A stretch of DNA of 64,000 nt from an uncultured Microscilla sp. (GTDB lineage: Bacteria > Bacteroidota > Bacteroidia > Cytophagales > Microscillaceae). Shown piece by piece: positions 53,026-60,929 of this stretch. The DNA lies in NCBI RefSeq assembly GCF_947493425.1, contig NZ_CANLRP010000005.1:62001-126000 (forward strand). Reading direction: 5' to 3'. How positions within the stretch are numbered: position 1 is the stretch's first letter; the number at the start of each line of letters is the position of its first letter. Both the position numbers and the translations under genes were made by a program. The notes beneath the pieces were generated by a model. That model did not search any database. It had not been told where the DNA came from and saw only the letters and a list, made by a program, of their open reading frames with translations.

Positions 53026-55601
53026 TATTTATTCCAAGTATAGAAAAAACCGCCCCAGAAGGCATAGGAGGCAAAGCCAGTAATTTACTTCGTTTGGTAA
53101 AAATGGGCGCACAAGTACCTGCCTGGGCAGTAGTGCCTCAGGTTGTGTTGCTTGATCAATTGTCTGGGCAAACCGACAAAACCAGTATCAAAGCTGAATT
53201 TGAACAACTGAAAGTACCACAAGAGGTGTTAACGGCATTGCAAACCTACTTTGGTGATAATTATAACAGTAAAACCTACGCAGTGCGCTCGTCGGCTATG
53301 GATGAGGATGGCAGTCAATTTTCTTTTGCCGGACAGTTCGAAACCTTTCTGCACGTTTCGTTTGACCAATTGGCTGAAAAAATCAAAGCCATTTGGCAGT
53401 CGGTAGTATCTGATAGGGTGATGACCTACCGTGAAGAAAATAACTTACCGCTACAGTTAGGTATTGGTGCCATTGTACAAGAAATGGTGGCTGCCGAAGT
53501 AGCTGGAGTTGCCTTTGGAATGAACCCAGTATCGGGCGATAAAGAAAGTAAAGTAATTTCGGCAGTGTATGGGTTGGGCGAAGGGTTGGTGTCGGGTGAA
53601 CTAGACGCAGATACATTTACGCTTTCGCCAAAAGGCACTGATACTCAATTGGCGCATAAAACCCATGCTTTGTTAAGAAAACCAGCAGGCAATGGTATAG
53701 AAAAAGTCCCCTTAGATGCCACTAAAAGTGATGTGGCTACTTTGCAAGATACCGAACTGAAAGAAATAGCGGCTTTGCTGGATCGTTTGGACGAACACTT
53801 GGGCACCCCACAAGACATTGAGTTTGCCTATGCAAATAACCAATTATACTTGTTGCAAACCCGCCCTATTACTGCTGCCGGAAGCAAGCCAGAAGGCGAA
53901 TATATTTTGTGGGACAACAGCAACATTATAGAGTCTTATCCGGGCATTACTACTCCTCTTACCTTTTCATTTATTATAAAGATGTACGAAATGGTATACC
54001 GTCAGTTTGTGGGTATTATGGGAGTAACCGATAAGGAAATTAACCGCCATTCAGAGGTGTTTGCCAATACATTGGGGTTGGTACGAGGCAGGGTATATTA
54101 TAACTTGCTCAACTGGTATAAAATGTTGGCAATGCTGCCTGGTTACTCTATCAACGCCGAAAACATGGAACGGATGATGGGGGTAAAAGAGCGCTTTGAA
54201 CTGGAAGATGACTTTGGAATGAGCAAGGGACGAGCGCGTTGGCGAATGCTGACGATGGGAATAAAGATGATTCAAAAACAATTTGGGCTACCCAGAGAAA
54301 GAAGAAAGTTTTTGAGCCAGCTCAAGTCTATTATGGCATCGTATGATGCTATTGATTTTGATGCATTGACTCCAGCCCAAATCATTGCCCACTATAATAA
54401 GTTCGAGTCATCGCTGTTGATGCGTTGGAAAGCTCCCTTGGTCAATGATTTTTTTGCTATGATTTGGTTTGGAATGCTTGAAAAACAAGCCATTAAATAC
54501 TGCCCTGACCAACCCAATATTCATAACGATCTATTGTGCGGAAGCCAGGATATTATTTCGGTAGAGCCCATTCACCGAAGCATAGCTATAGCTGCATTAG
54601 TCAGCCAAAATAAGGAAGCTAAAGCACTTTTTATAGACAAAACACCCGATGAGATATGGGCTGAGTTATGCAATGGGGCTTTTCCAGAAGTCAAGCAAAA
54701 ACTGGAAGAATACATCCAATTGTTTGGCAACCGTTGTGTGGGAGAGCTTAAGCTCGAAACAATATCTTATGCCCAAAAACCTGCCTTGTTTGTCAAGGTT
54801 ATCAAGTCTTATGTGACACAGGGCATTACCCAAAAAAGAAGCGAGTCTAACATTGAAGAAGAACTGAGAGAAACAGCCGAAAAGAAAATATTTGGTGCAC
54901 TTAAGGGGAAAGGTGTTAAACGTTGGTGGTTTAAGTATGTACTTAACAAAGCGCGTGACTTGGTAAGCAACCGCGAAAATCTGCGCTACGAAAGAACCAA
55001 GGGCTTTGGTATGGTGCGACGAATGTTCTCAGCATTGGGCAAAAAATTACACGATGCCGGGCATTTGCAAGACCCAAGAGATGTGTTTTACCTAGAGCTT
55101 GCTGAGATTAAGTCTTTGGAAAAAAATCCTTTTAGCGAAAACTTAAAAGAGCACATTGTTGCCCGCAAAAAAGAGTTTGCTGCGTATAAAAACCAAAAGC
55201 CTCCGCAGGAACGCTTTTTTACTTATGGACACAACTTTACAGACGAGTACATTTATTCGCTGGAAAAAATAGAAGATGCTGAACAAGACTTAAATGGCAT
55301 TGGTTGCTGCCCTGGCATTGTACAGGCAAAGGTAAGGGTAGTGATGGACCCGAACGAAACTGACTCACTAAACGGGGATATTTTGGTGACTTCAAGCACC
55401 GATCCGGGTTGGGTAACTTTGTTCCCTACGGCTTCGGCAATTATAGTAGAGCGTGGAAGTTTGCTGAGCCATTCGGCTATAGTATCACGCGAGATGGGGA
55501 TTCCTTGTATAGTAAGTGTTACCGGGCTTTTGCGCACCCTAAAGTCTGGCGATGAAGTATTGATGGATGGAAGTACAGGCAAAATTAAAATTATAGAGTA
55601 A
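53022..55601 (+). CDS. PEP synthase/rifampicin-phosphotransferase-like ATP-grasp enzyme
   Basis: 859 residues from ATG 53022 (ATGA overlap with the previous gene). N-terminal PPDK-type ATP-binding domain (about 1-290; YAVRSSAMDEDGSQFSFAGQFETFL, AAEVAGVAFGMNPVSG, DIEFAYANNQLYLLQTRPI), a large middle region (about 310-700) and a C-terminal swivelling domain with catalytic His817 (ERGSLLSHSAIVSREMGIPC). This order without a C-terminal PEP-binding barrel is that of rifampicin phosphotransferase and of PigC-like condensing enzymes. Here the lipid-type setting suggests ATP-dependent phosphorylation or condensation of a pathway intermediate rather than drug resistance. Confidence 0.82.
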   Translation: MIFIPSIEKTAPEGIGGKASNLLRLVKMGAQVPAWAVVPQVVLLDQLSGQTDKTSIKAEFEQLKVPQEVLTALQTYFGDNYNSKTYAVRSSAMDEDGSQFSFAGQFETFLHVSFDQLAEKIKAIWQSVVSDRVMTYREENNLPLQLGIGAIVQEMVAAEVAGVAFGMNPVSGDKESKVISAVYGLGEGLVSGELDADTFTLSPKGTDTQLAHKTHALLRKPAGNGIEKVPLDATKSDVATLQDTELKEIAALLDRLDEHLGTPQDIEFAYANNQLYLLQTRPITAAGSKPEGEYILWDNSNIIESYPGITTPLTFSFIIKMYEMVYRQFVGIMGVTDKEINRHSEVFANTLGLVRGRVYYNLLNWYKMLAMLPGYSINAENMERMMGVKERFELEDDFGMSKGRARWRMLTMGIKMIQKQFGLPRERRKFLSQLKSIMASYDAIDFDALTPAQIIAHYNKFESSLLMRWKAPLVNDFFAMIWFGMLEKQAIKYCPDQPNIHNDLLCGSQDIISVEPIHRSIAIAALVSQNKEAKALFIDKTPDEIWAELCNGAFPEVKQKLEEYIQLFGNRCVGELKLETISYAQKPALFVKVIKSYVTQGITQKRSESNIEEELRETAEKKIFGALKGKGVKRWWFKYVLNKARDLVSNRENLRYERTKGFGMVRRMFSALGKKLHDAGHLQDPRDVFYLELAEIKSLEKNPFSENLKEHIVARKKEFAAYKNQKPPQERFFTYGHNFTDEYIYSLEKIEDAEQDLNGIGCCPGIVQAKVRVVMDPNETDSLNGDILVTSSTDPGWVTLFPTASAIIVERGSLLSHSAIVSREMGIPCIVSVTGLLRTLKSGDEVLMDGSTGKIKIIE

Positions 55602-56686
55602 TGAGTGAACAGTTAAAAAAAGTCAGGCACGATTACATACGTTACGCCAATTGCTGGGAAGACGCAGACATTTTGTTAGACGCCCTACAAGTAGGCAACA
55701 ACGACCGGGTATTGTCTATAGGCTCGGCAGGAGACAATAGTTTTTCTATGCTTGCCCAAGATGCTGAACTGGTAGTGGCAGTAGATATTAACCCAGTACA
55801 GCTCAATTTGATTGAACTAAAAAAAGCAGCAATTGCTACACTCAATCACCAAGAGTTTTTACAGTTTCTGGGGTTTGAAGAATGTAAGCACCGTTGGGAG
55901 CTTTTCCAGGCGGTAAAAAGTGAGCTTTCGAGCGAAATAGCCAGCTTTTGGGCAAACAGACGCCAAGAGATAGAAGAAGGCATTATTTACCAAGGGAAGT
56001 TTGAAAAATACTTCAAACTATTTCATAAAAAGGTTTTACCCCTTATTCATACCAAGAAACGCATCAAGCGATTGTTTGAGTTAAAAAGCGCCAACGAACA
56101 AGCCGAGTATTTCAATGCTTCGTGGAACAATCGCAGGTGGCGGCTATTATTCAAGATATTCTTTAGCCGATTTGTCATGGGTAGATTGGGGCGTGACCCT
56201 CAGTTTTTGAAAGAAGTAGAGGTTCCTGTTTCTACTTTTATTGCCAGCACTGCCAACGACCACTTAAGTTCGGTGGCTTGTCAACAAAATTATTTTTTGC
56301 AGTTTATTCTTACTGGTAAATTCAACACGGCGCTGCCACATTATGCCAGAAAAGAAAACTTTGAACTTATTAAGCCTCGCATCCACCGAATGACAGTGTA
56401 CAACGGGCTTGCCGAGGATGCTTTCAAAGCATTTGAAGGTTTTAATAAGTTTAACTTATCTAATATTTTCGAATATATGAACCCTGAACTTTTCCAATCG
56501 GTGAGCGAAAACCTATGGCAAGAAGCCTTATCAGGAGCACGCTATGCCTATTGGAACCTAATGGTGCCCAGACGCATGTCGAAAATACTTTCGGGGTTAT
56601 TCTATGATGAAGCCAACGCCCAACACCTTTCCCAGCAAGACAAAGGGTTCTTTTATGGTAACTTTATAATTGATGTAAAATCATGA
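55601..56686 (+). CDS. DUF3419 (BtaA-like) aminocarboxypropyl transferase
   Basis: 361 residues. The start VRHDYIRYANCWEDADILLDAL and the SAM-binding SIGSAGDNSFSML / AVDINPVQLNLIELKKAAI are typical of DUF3419. Characterised members (BtaA) transfer the 3-amino-3-carboxypropyl group of S-adenosylmethionine to diacylglycerol, making the betaine-lipid head group. YNGLAEDAFKAFEGFNKFNLSNIFEYMN is also conserved. No BtaB N-methyltransferase is in the operon. It overlaps the previous gene by one base. Confidence 0.85.
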   Translation: MSEQLKKVRHDYIRYANCWEDADILLDALQVGNNDRVLSIGSAGDNSFSMLAQDAELVVAVDINPVQLNLIELKKAAIATLNHQEFLQFLGFEECKHRWELFQAVKSELSSEIASFWANRRQEIEEGIIYQGKFEKYFKLFHKKVLPLIHTKKRIKRLFELKSANEQAEYFNASWNNRRWRLLFKIFFSRFVMGRLGRDPQFLKEVEVPVSTFIASTANDHLSSVACQQNYFLQFILTGKFNTALPHYARKENFELIKPRIHRMTVYNGLAEDAFKAFEGFNKFNLSNIFEYMNPELFQSVSENLWQEALSGARYAYWNLMVPRRMSKILSGLFYDEANAQHLSQQDKGFFYGNFIIDVKS

Positions 56687-57354
56687 GCGAAAACCTGTTG
56701 AACACTATTTATTTGTCTATAGCTTATTTAGTGCTGTTTGCCAGTGCAGAGTTTTTCTATCATCGCCTAAAAACAAGGGCAGAGATTACGCGCAAGTATG
56801 TACACATTGTCACTGGTTTGCTCACGATGCTGTTCCCTCCTTTGATTCAAAATCATTGGTTGGTATTGTTACTTTGTAGCAGTTTTCTTATCATTTTGCT
56901 CGCATCTTTATATTTCAAACTATTGCCTTCTATCAATGCAGTAGAGCGCACCACCAGAGGTAGTATTTTGTATCCTGTTATTGTGTATTGTTGTTACCTG
57001 ATGTATATCAGTCAAGATCAGTTTATATTTTACTACATTCCTATATTAATACTGACCTTGTGCGACCCAATGGCTGCATTGGTAGGCAAACACTTTCCCA
57101 GAGGTAAGTACATCACTTTTGGGCATTGTAAAACCTTGAGTGGTTCGGCAGGTTTTTTTGCTGCGGCTGTCATTACCAGCCTTTGCCTTGTAGTTGGGCT
57201 GGAGCAAATGACCTTAACCAAAACCTTGATTATTACTATAAGTGTAGCTGTGGTAACTACCATAGCCGAGGCACTGAGCCACAAAGGTTACGACAACTTA
57301 ACTATTCCTTTTAGTGCGTTGGCGATGCTAATGCTGATTAATCACTACTTATAA
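56683..57354 (+). CDS. Phytol/dolichol-kinase-like CTP-dependent enzyme
   Basis: 223 residues, about seven membrane segments. Motifs: TRKYVHIVTGLLTMLFPPL near the start, CDPMAALVGKHFPRGKY with the KTLSGSAGFF segment, and TTIAEALSHKGYDNLTIPF at the end, as in the dolichol kinase/VTE5 phytol kinase/CTP-transferase family. These use CTP to phosphorylate isoprenoid alcohols or to make CDP-lipids. In an operon with a prenyltransferase it most likely activates an isoprenoid or lipid alcohol. It overlaps the DUF3419 gene by four bases. Confidence 0.8.
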   Translation: MSENLLNTIYLSIAYLVLFASAEFFYHRLKTRAEITRKYVHIVTGLLTMLFPPLIQNHWLVLLLCSSFLIILLASLYFKLLPSINAVERTTRGSILYPVIVYCCYLMYISQDQFIFYYIPILILTLCDPMAALVGKHFPRGKYITFGHCKTLSGSAGFFAAAVITSLCLVVGLEQMTLTKTLIITISVAVVTTIAEALSHKGYDNLTIPFSALAMLMLINHYL

Positions 57355-57355
57355 A

Positions 57356-58366
57356 ATGACTTATAAAGTGACCTGTTCAATGCCTGGTGAAACAACACAC
57401 GAGGCATTTAACAACTTGCCCCATCGTTTATATACTTCAGATAGCCCGCGGTTTCAATTGGGCAACGAGCCTGTGTCAACTCACCTGACAGGTTGCTATG
57501 TATTATGGCAAAATGAGGTACCAGTAGGTAGGTTTGCCTTTTATGAAAACCCTGGTTTGCAATACCAGCATTCTTTGGCGGCTTGTATAGGTAGTTATGA
57601 GTGTAAAAACGACCCAGCAGTCAGTCGACAACTCATAGAAGAAGCCATTGCTTTGGCAAAAAGCAAAGGCTATAGTTGGTTGATTGGTCCCATGGAAGGG
57701 TCTACCTGGAATAATTACCGATTTAGCACACACCATCAACAGGTTCCCTTTTTTATGGAGCCTTACCACCACTTATATTATAACGACCAGTTTATACAAG
57801 CAGGATTTAAACCCATTGCCAACTATTATTCTAATCTTGACCAAAGCTTGGAGTATGATGCTCAGGCTTTGGCTCAAGCCAAAAAAGGCTATGAGGATGA
57901 AGGGGCAGTTTTCAGAAGCATAGATATGGAAAACTTTGAAGATGACCTGAAAAAGATTGGACAGCTCAGCATTAATGGTTTTGCCGAAAACTTCTTGTAT
58001 ACCCCTATTTCGGTAGATGAATTTGTAAGCAAATATGCTCGGCTTAAACAGTTTTTTGACCCAAAGCTTATCACTATTGTAGAGGATGCCAAAGGTGAAC
58101 TACAGGCATTGAGTTTTAATCTTAAAAACTTTAATGATCCTTCGGGCAAAAGCATGATTGTAAAAAGCCTGATGCGAAGCAAGTCTTGTATTTTTAAAGG
58201 AGTTGGTAGTTATTTGGTAGGCAAAACTACCCAAACTGCTAAAGAAATGGGGTTTGAACAGATCATTCATGCATTTATTATCCGGGGCAATGCTTCACAA
58301 AATATCTCTGAAAAGTATTCGGCCAATGAATACAAATCTTATGCTTTGTACGGGTTAAAGTTGTAA
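57356..58366 (+). CDS. GNAT-fold acyltransferase-like protein
   Basis: 336 residues, no membrane segment. It shows PVGRFAFYENPG, SAxIGSYECKNDPAVSRQLIEEAIALAKSKGYSWLIGPMEGSTWNNYRF and a C-terminal GVGSYLVGKTTQTAKEMGFEQIIHAF, the layout of GNAT acyltransferases of the type with the signature 'GPMxGSTWxxYRF'. The acyl donor and acceptor are unknown; in this operon a lipid or amino group of a lipid head is plausible. One base after the previous gene's stop. Confidence 0.75.
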   Translation: MTYKVTCSMPGETTHEAFNNLPHRLYTSDSPRFQLGNEPVSTHLTGCYVLWQNEVPVGRFAFYENPGLQYQHSLAACIGSYECKNDPAVSRQLIEEAIALAKSKGYSWLIGPMEGSTWNNYRFSTHHQQVPFFMEPYHHLYYNDQFIQAGFKPIANYYSNLDQSLEYDAQALAQAKKGYEDEGAVFRSIDMENFEDDLKKIGQLSINGFAENFLYTPISVDEFVSKYARLKQFFDPKLITIVEDAKGELQALSFNLKNFNDPSGKSMIVKSLMRSKSCIFKGVGSYLVGKTTQTAKEMGFEQIIHAFIIRGNASQNISEKYSANEYKSYALYGLKL

Positions 58367-58553
58367 TGTCTATCAGGCAATGCAACTACTCAGAAAAAAA
58401 ACAGTCATTTTTACTATTACCTTAACGCACTTTAAACTAAACTTCTCCTACTCTTAACTTCTTTGGGCTTGGTACAAACAGTACTGTAGACAAAGAAAGA
58501 GCAGGAACTCTTGTTTTTACTTTGTTTTTGGACAAAACTAAAAATATACTAAG

Positions 58554-58610
58554 ATGAAAGTGATTTTAGGATTTACAGGATTAGCTTTGCTGAGCTCAGC
58601 ACAGCTGTAG
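58554..58610 (+). pseudogene. Remnant of a secreted-protein gene cut by a repeat
   Basis: An 18-codon frame from ATG 58554 reads MKVILGFTGLALLSSAQL and stops at TAG. It looks like a signal peptide with nothing after it. The stop lies inside AGCTCAGCACAGCTGTAGCT, which belongs to the dispersed intergenic repeat family, so the gene body was probably lost when the repeat arrived. A chance frame is possible. Confidence 0.4.
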
Positions 58611-58622
58611 CTTCGGTTGATT
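58592..58622. repeat. Short copy of the dispersed repeat core
   Basis: GAGCTCAGCACAGCTGTAGC followed by TTCGGTTGATT resembles the CTCGGCACAGC..GCTGTAGC..TCGGTT part at 8037-8065 and 19920-19950. Confidence 0.5.
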
Positions 58623-58720
58623 AATGTTGGTATTCAGGCAATTAGTCAAAATCCATCCTCAAAACCATTTTTGTTTAAGTATAGCTGGTAGAATGAGCTA
58701 AAGTTGCATTACTTTGCTTA

Positions 58721-58878
58721 GGAATGGTACCAAAATAAATTTACATTCTTAACCTCATCTTTTGAGGCTATACTTTGTTAAAAAATAGCCGAATAGCGCT
58801 GCTATTAGCCGATTTTTTACCGCGTCTAGCAACAAAATATTTTAGCGTTACTATAGAAATTTATTTTTACACCATTCC
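58721..58878. mobile_element. 158-bp miniature element, GGAATGGT ends, TTA target duplication
   Basis: Left end GGAATGGT (58721) and right end ACCATTCC (58871-58878) with about 19 of 22 terminal bases complementary. Flanks are TTA (58718-58720) and TTA (58879-58881). The interior has an AATAGC-GC-TGCTATT-type stem and GCGTCT, as in other elements of the window. Confidence 0.75.
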
Positions 58879-58881
58879 TTA

Positions 58882-59040
58882 GGAATTGTTCAAAAATAAA
58901 TTTACACTCTGAGGGGTGATTTTTCGCCTTGATACTTCGTTATTTTTATTGCCCGTAGCGCTGCTATGGGCGCAAAAAATAGCCTCGTCTCAAAACAAAA
59001 CCTCTACCTCAAGAATGGTAATTTAATTTCTCACCATTCC
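58882..59040. mobile_element. 159-bp miniature element, tandem second copy, TTA duplication
   Basis: It starts GGAATTGTT at 58882 and ends ACCATTCC (59033-59040), flanked by TTA (58879-58881, shared with the previous element) and TTA (59041-59043). Ends match less well (about 16 of 22). The interior has a GTAGCGCTGCTATG stem and CTCGTCTC. It is the older or more diverged copy. Confidence 0.7.
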
Positions 59041-59140
59041 TTAGCAATCTGTGCCTTGTCAAACTACATTTTATTTTTACCAACAACTTGTTATACATCC
59101 TGTATCTTCTGGCGCAACCTAAACAACATAAAGAGATTCA

Positions 59141-60658
59141 ATGAAAACTAAACTAACCAACATATCAGAGTTGTTTTTGAACGCTGCTAAAAAGCACCCT
59201 AACAATGTAGCTATTATAGATAAAAATGATCAATCCATTACTTATGCACAACTTGCTGAAGATGTAAAAGCAACCGCAGCTTATTTTCAACGCAAAGGCA
59301 TTGGTAAAGGCGACCGGGTGTTGGTGTTTGTACCTATGGGTATAGATTTGTACCGCATAGTACTTGCGTTGTTTTATATTGGGGCTACGGCGGTTTTTCT
59401 GGACGAATGGGTGAGTAAAAAGCGCATGGAGCTATGCTGCCAGTTGGCTGACTGTAAAGGGTTTATTGGTGTCTGGAAAGCCCGGATATTTGCCTTATTT
59501 TCCAAAGAACTCAGGCGTATCCCAATAAAACTAAGCCTGAAGAAAAAACATAAAACAGGAGTGCCTGTTACTCAAGTACCCCCAGATACTACTGCACTGA
59601 TTACATTTACTACGGGTAGTACGGGAATTCCTAAGGCTGCCAATCGTACTCATGCGTTCCTGCGTGAACAATTTGATGCCCTGCTGGAAGAAATTCACCC
59701 AAAGGCACGTGACGTAGATATGCCTGTGTTGCCTATAGTATTGTTTGTAAACCTGGGGGTAGGTTGCACATCGGTTATTGCCGATTTTAAGATGACCAAG
59801 CCTGAAGCCATCAATGAAGCAGTAATTATAGAGCAAATCAATAAACATCAGGTAAACCGCATGATTGCTTCACCATTTTTTATCAAGCGTTTGGCGCAAT
59901 ATGCTATAGAGCAAAAAGTAGAACTCCCCCAAATAAAGAAGGTTGTGACAGGTGGGGCTCCAGTGTTCCCTCAGGAAGCTACCTTATATGTAAAAGCATT
60001 CCCTCAAGCAACCTCCATGGTGGTGTATGGCTCTACCGAGGTAGAACCGATTAGCTCTATTGATGCCCAGACCTTGAGCCAAGCCCCTGAAACATTGCCC
60101 GAAGGTTTGCCAGTAGGCGATATTTTTCATAAAACCGAAGTACGTATTATCCGCGTAAGCGATGGAAATATTCCTGCATGTAGTGCACTGGCACTAGACG
60201 AAATGACGCTGGAAGATGGTGTTATAGGCGAAATTATAGTAGCAGGAGCACATGTGCTTAAACAGTACTTTAAAAATGATGCTGCTTTTCGCCAAAACAA
60301 GATTATAGTAGGCAATAAAATATGGCACCGTACTGGGGACAGTGGACTCAAAAAGGGGAATCAATTACTACTTACAGGTCGTTGCGCCCAATTAATTGAG
60401 TTTGAAGAAGGTTATTTATCGCCTTTTATTATAGAAAACCAGTTGGTTAATATAGCTGGGGTAACTATGGGTACCTTACTAGAAATGAACCAACAGCGTA
60501 TACTGGTACTAGAGTCGGTCTTAAACAAAGAGATATTAGCACCTAAAGTGGGCAACATCCCCTATGACAAGCTACAAGTAGTCGCACAAATTCCTCGCGA
60601 CGCCCGGCACCATTCCAAAATAGATTATGGGGCACTGAAGCTGCAACTTGGAGCATAG
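59141..60658 (+). CDS. AMP-forming acyl ligase (ANL superfamily, OleC-like)
   Basis: 505 residues. The phosphate loop is TFTTGSTGIPKAANRTH; motif A5 is YGSTEVEPIS; the C-terminal small domain ends in a Lys-containing stretch (RDARHHSKIDYGALKL). The overall form resembles fatty-acid ligases and OleC beta-lactone synthetases. It would adenylate a carboxylic acid for coupling to CoA, a carrier or directly to an amine or alcohol. Same strand and neighbour of the six-gene operon, separated only by mobile DNA. Confidence 0.85.
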   Translation: MKTKLTNISELFLNAAKKHPNNVAIIDKNDQSITYAQLAEDVKATAAYFQRKGIGKGDRVLVFVPMGIDLYRIVLALFYIGATAVFLDEWVSKKRMELCCQLADCKGFIGVWKARIFALFSKELRRIPIKLSLKKKHKTGVPVTQVPPDTTALITFTTGSTGIPKAANRTHAFLREQFDALLEEIHPKARDVDMPVLPIVLFVNLGVGCTSVIADFKMTKPEAINEAVIIEQINKHQVNRMIASPFFIKRLAQYAIEQKVELPQIKKVVTGGAPVFPQEATLYVKAFPQATSMVVYGSTEVEPISSIDAQTLSQAPETLPEGLPVGDIFHKTEVRIIRVSDGNIPACSALALDEMTLEDGVIGEIIVAGAHVLKQYFKNDAAFRQNKIIVGNKIWHRTGDSGLKKGNQLLLTGRCAQLIEFEEGYLSPFIIENQLVNIAGVTMGTLLEMNQQRILVLESVLNKEILAPKVGNIPYDKLQVVAQIPRDARHHSKIDYGALKLQLGA

Positions 60659-60929
60659 TTTTGTTGGTAATATTCACAGGCTTTTCCCTTACAAACTGGG
60701 CAAGCCCTCAGATGCCGATGCATATCGGTGTAATTGACGAGTTATATTTAATTTTGCCTTGGCATTTATCATATTGTTTTTTTAGTTTAGTAACGTGTTC
60801 GCCCCGTAAACGGGATTTCGGGCGTAGCCCTCAACAATAACTGTCCGATTTAGAAACTTATTTTGAGCACGTTACTTATAAAATCATTCTACATTTGAAG
60901 CTTTTAAACTAACTTTATTCTTGCCCAGT
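60659..60929. other. Spacer with a third type of miniature element
   Basis: 271 bases. It has a CCGATGCATATCGG palindrome near 60713 and the element at 60790-60875. The next gene starts 52 bases after that element. Confidence 0.55.
60790..60875. mobile_element. 86-bp miniature element, GTAACGTG ends, TTA target duplication
   Basis: Left end GTAACGTGTTC (60790-60800) and right end GAGCACGTTAC (60865-60875) are complementary in 10 of 11 bases. Flanks TTA (60787-60789) and TTA (60876-60878). The interior has a CCCCGTAAACGGG hairpin and a GGGCGTAGCCC segment. Confidence 0.65.

Larger units (their letters stand above)
58367..59140. other. Spacer with a broken gene and two miniature elements
   Basis: 774 bases separating the GNAT gene from the AMP-ligase gene. 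It contains a short signal-peptide-like frame cut by a repeat (58554-58610) and two tandem miniature elements (58721-59040). The original operon spacing may have been shorter. Confidence 0.65.

Noticed and set aside
53022-55601. Rifampicin resistance gene
   Set aside because: The domain order fits RPH, but the operon setting is biosynthetic and the rifampicin-binding residues cannot be checked by eye.
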